From positions 1 through 15,937 of the forward strand of contig CACPDA010000015.1 of assembly GCA_902632515.1 (NCBI GenBank): a DNA stretch of 15,937 nucleotides, in the 5' to 3' direction. Made by a program: the position numbers and the translations under genes. How positions within the stretch are numbered: position 1 is the stretch's first letter; each line of letters starts with the position of its first letter. The notes below the pieces were generated by a model. It made no database searches. It saw nothing but the letters and a program-made list of their open reading frames with translations, and was not told where the DNA came from. The stretch is from an uncultured Pelagibacteraceae bacterium. GTDB taxonomy: Bacteria; Pseudomonadota; Alphaproteobacteria; Pelagibacterales; Pelagibacteraceae. Positions 14,398 to 15,937 of the stretch are shown here, one piece after another.

Positions 14398-15564
14398 ATG
14401 ATTTGTTTAGCAGTGGCCCCAACAAGAATTGGAAGTTTCGACTTTTTGATACCTTTTTTATTAGAATTTAAAGAAAAAAAAAAAAACTTAAAACCAGTTA
14501 TTCTTTTTTTCGATAATAAGATATTCTTAGAACTTAAAAAAAATATAGTTCTTTTTGAAATAATTAAAACGAACTTTATTTACTTTAATTTTTCTTTTAT
14601 AAGTCATTTACCCTTTAAAAAGATATTAAAATTTATTTTTTTATTACCATTTGGTGCCTATTTATTTTTAAAAAAAAAGAATATTCTTATGATCCGCCTC
14701 TCAATTGTCTCTTTTACTGAAAAATTTTTATCATACTGCAATTCATTTAATGGCAAAACTTACACATATATTTCAAACAACACTTATAATGATTTATTTA
14801 ATAGATATTTTGATAAAAAAGGAAAAGCATTAAAAAAAAACAAAGACAATGTAACATTATTAGAAAATCATAATTCTGGTGATGGGTTTCTTATAAATAG
14901 CAAAAAAGGGATAAAATTTTTAACAGCCAAAGGATATAAAAACTTTAAAATTGTAGGATTTCCACATTTATATAACTCTTTTCAAAAATTCATCAAAAAA
15001 AATACAGAAAGGCTGATTAATACAGAATTAAAAATTAACCTGAAAGATTATCAAAAAATTGAAACAATTCTTGTTAACAAGTTTTGGGGGAGATGGTCAT
15101 CAAAAAATTCTCAATGGTTTTATAAAAGATTAGAAATATTACTTAATAGTCTTTCTAAAGAAAAAAAAAAATTAATTTTAATTAGAACTTATCCAATTTT
15201 TCATGAAAATTTGAATAATTTTATTAAAAAAAAAAATTTAAAGAATATTCATATTACTTATGCTCATCCGTCTTCACTATCTTTTATTTCCAAAAAAGTA
15301 TATGCAATTGCACAGTCTAGTGTTTTTATAAGTTGTCTTAGTTTTCAAGCTCCTTATATTGAAATCAGTAATATTAATAAGAAACAAAGAAAAATGTATC
15401 CAAAAGGATCGTTATATTCTAATTATAAAATTTATATTGTTGATAACTTAGTTAAATTAAAAAAATTAATTTTGAAAAAAAACTTATTATATATCTCTAA
15501 AAGAGAATTTATTAATAGGATTGGTCATCAAAATTTAAAATTAAAAAAGGATAATATTTCTTGA
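14398..15564 (+). CDS. Unrecognised glycan-cluster protein, possibly GT-B-like
   Basis: I do not recognise this 388-residue protein. It begins MICLAVAPTRIGSFDFLIPF, a hydrophobic strand and loop like the start of a GT-B N-terminal domain. It has one hydrophobic stretch (about 76-91) that could be a membrane-associated helix. Its C-terminal half contains LVNKFWGRWSS (225-235), LILIRTYPIFHE (259-270), ITYAHPSSLSFIS (286-298) and VFISCLSFQAPYIEISN (309-325). That order of a strand with Arg-x-x-Pro, a Ser-rich turn and a loop followed by A-P-Y is reminiscent of the donor-binding half of capsule transferases such as the protein two genes upstream. The similarity is weak. It lies between the methyltransferase-like gene and an ABC flippase whose TTG start overlaps its TGA by four bases. 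Thirteen A's occur at 14474-14486 with the frame open. Confidence 0.5.
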   Translation: MICLAVAPTRIGSFDFLIPFLLEFKEKKKNLKPVILFFDNKIFLELKKNIVLFEIIKTNFIYFNFSFISHLPFKKILKFIFLLPFGAYLFLKKKNILMIRLSIVSFTEKFLSYCNSFNGKTYTYISNNTYNDLFNRYFDKKGKALKKNKDNVTLLENHNSGDGFLINSKKGIKFLTAKGYKNFKIVGFPHLYNSFQKFIKKNTERLINTELKINLKDYQKIETILVNKFWGRWSSKNSQWFYKRLEILLNSLSKEKKKLILIRTYPIFHENLNNFIKKKNLKNIHITYAHPSSLSFISKKVYAIAQSSVFISCLSFQAPYIEISNINKKQRKMYPKGSLYSNYKIYIVDNLVKLKKLILKKNLLYISKREFINRIGHQNLKLKKDNIS

Positions 15565-15937
15565 ATTTTTTAAAAAAAACTTTTTTTCTTACTGGGCCAG
15601 AATTAAATAAAAAAGTATTTTTATTATTTATTGTTATAGCTCTTACTACTATTATTGAATTACTCAGTTTAGGTTCAATAATTCCACTAATAAAGGGTCT
15701 AGTAGAGAACAATCAAAAAAATTTAATTTATGATATTCTATTCAACTTTGATTTTGTAAATGAGGATAATATTCTTAATTATTTATTTCTATTAATACTA
15801 ATTTTATTTACTTTTAAATATATTACTAATTTATACTTTATTTATCTTAAAGCAAAAATTAATATTTTGATTAGAGAAGTTTTAAGTTTAAAATTTTTTA
15901 AAACATACTTAAGTAAAGATTTATCTTTTTTTGGAGA
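15561..15937 (+). CDS. ABC-type flippase/exporter, N-terminal transmembrane part (partial)
   Basis: An open frame from TTG 15561 runs off the right edge after 125 codons. An in-frame TAA at 15552-15554 leaves that TTG as the only plausible start. It shares a TTGA with the previous gene's stop, which mirrors the ATGA overlaps of the other operon. The product begins MNFLKKTFFLTGPELNKKVF, followed by two hydrophobic helices: about 19-46, containing IELLSLGSIIPLI, and about 75-90. A basic loop YLKAKINILIREVLSLKFFK comes next. This is the pattern of the membrane domain of PglK/MsbA-like ABC transporters, the lipid-linked oligosaccharide flippases. The nucleotide-binding domain would lie beyond the window. 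The role in moving the finished glycan precursor is inferred from family and place. Confidence 0.65.
   Translation, partial: MNFLKKTFFLTGPELNKKVFLLFIVIALTTIIELLSLGSIIPLIKGLVENNQKNLIYDILFNFDFVNEDNILNYLFLLILILFTFKYITNLYFIYLKAKINILIREVLSLKFFKTYLSKDLSFFG

Noticed and set aside
1..15937. tRNA, rRNA, CRISPR, insertion sequence or prophage genes
   Set aside because: Almost all bases are accounted for by protein genes. The three real gaps (92, 87 and 15 bases or less) are too small or lack any matching structure, and no spaced direct repeats or terminal inverted repeats were seen.

Overview
This window is a surface-polysaccharide biosynthesis region from a very AT-rich, streamlined bacterium. G+C is well under 30% by eye, the proteins are rich in Lys, Asn and Ile, and no gap between genes exceeds 92 bases. 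The gene types fit the hypervariable glycan region of a SAR11/Pelagibacter-like marine alphaproteobacterium. That assignment is inferred from composition and gene content; no marker gene is present. I see no rRNA, tRNA, CRISPR array, transposase or integrase.

Layout. Unit 1 (+ strand, 1-2429): the 3' end of an acyl carrier protein, an acyl/AMP ligase and an AAC(3)-family N-acyltransferase, all overlapping. Together they look like a module that activates an acyl group and places it on an amino sugar. After 92 bases comes a membrane-anchored SGNH hydrolase (2522-3841). Unit 2 (- strand, 11900 down to 3848) is an eight-gene operon with stop/start overlaps. In transcription order it encodes a TylF-type methyltransferase, a NeuA-type CMP-sugar synthetase, a D-2-hydroxyacid dehydrogenase, a NeuB-type synthase, a UDP-sugar 6-dehydrogenase with N-terminal CBS domains, a GT-B-like protein, a phytanoyl-CoA-dioxygenase-family oxygenase and a DUF4910 aminopeptidase-like protein. 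Units 1 and 2 converge at about 3845. Unit 3 (+ strand, 11988 to the window end) diverges from unit 2 across 87 bases. It encodes a capsule-transferase-like protein with a KPHPG motif, a SAM-dependent methyltransferase-like protein, an unrecognised protein and the start of an ABC-type flippase/exporter cut by the window edge.

How they may work together. NeuB and NeuA would make a CMP-activated ulosonic acid. The CBS-fused dehydrogenase would make a UDP-uronic acid, probably a ManNAcA-like sugar. The methyltransferases, the oxygenase, the ACP/ligase/acyltransferase trio and the SGNH hydrolase would decorate the sugars. The GT-like proteins would assemble the glycan and the ABC protein would move it across the inner membrane. 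The most unusual points are the CBS/UDP-sugar-dehydrogenase fusion, a 2-hydroxyacid dehydrogenase lodged between NeuB and NeuA, the short NeuB C-terminus and the acylation trio. The sugar made here cannot be named from the sequence, because no epimerase, aminotransferase or dehydratase lies in the window.
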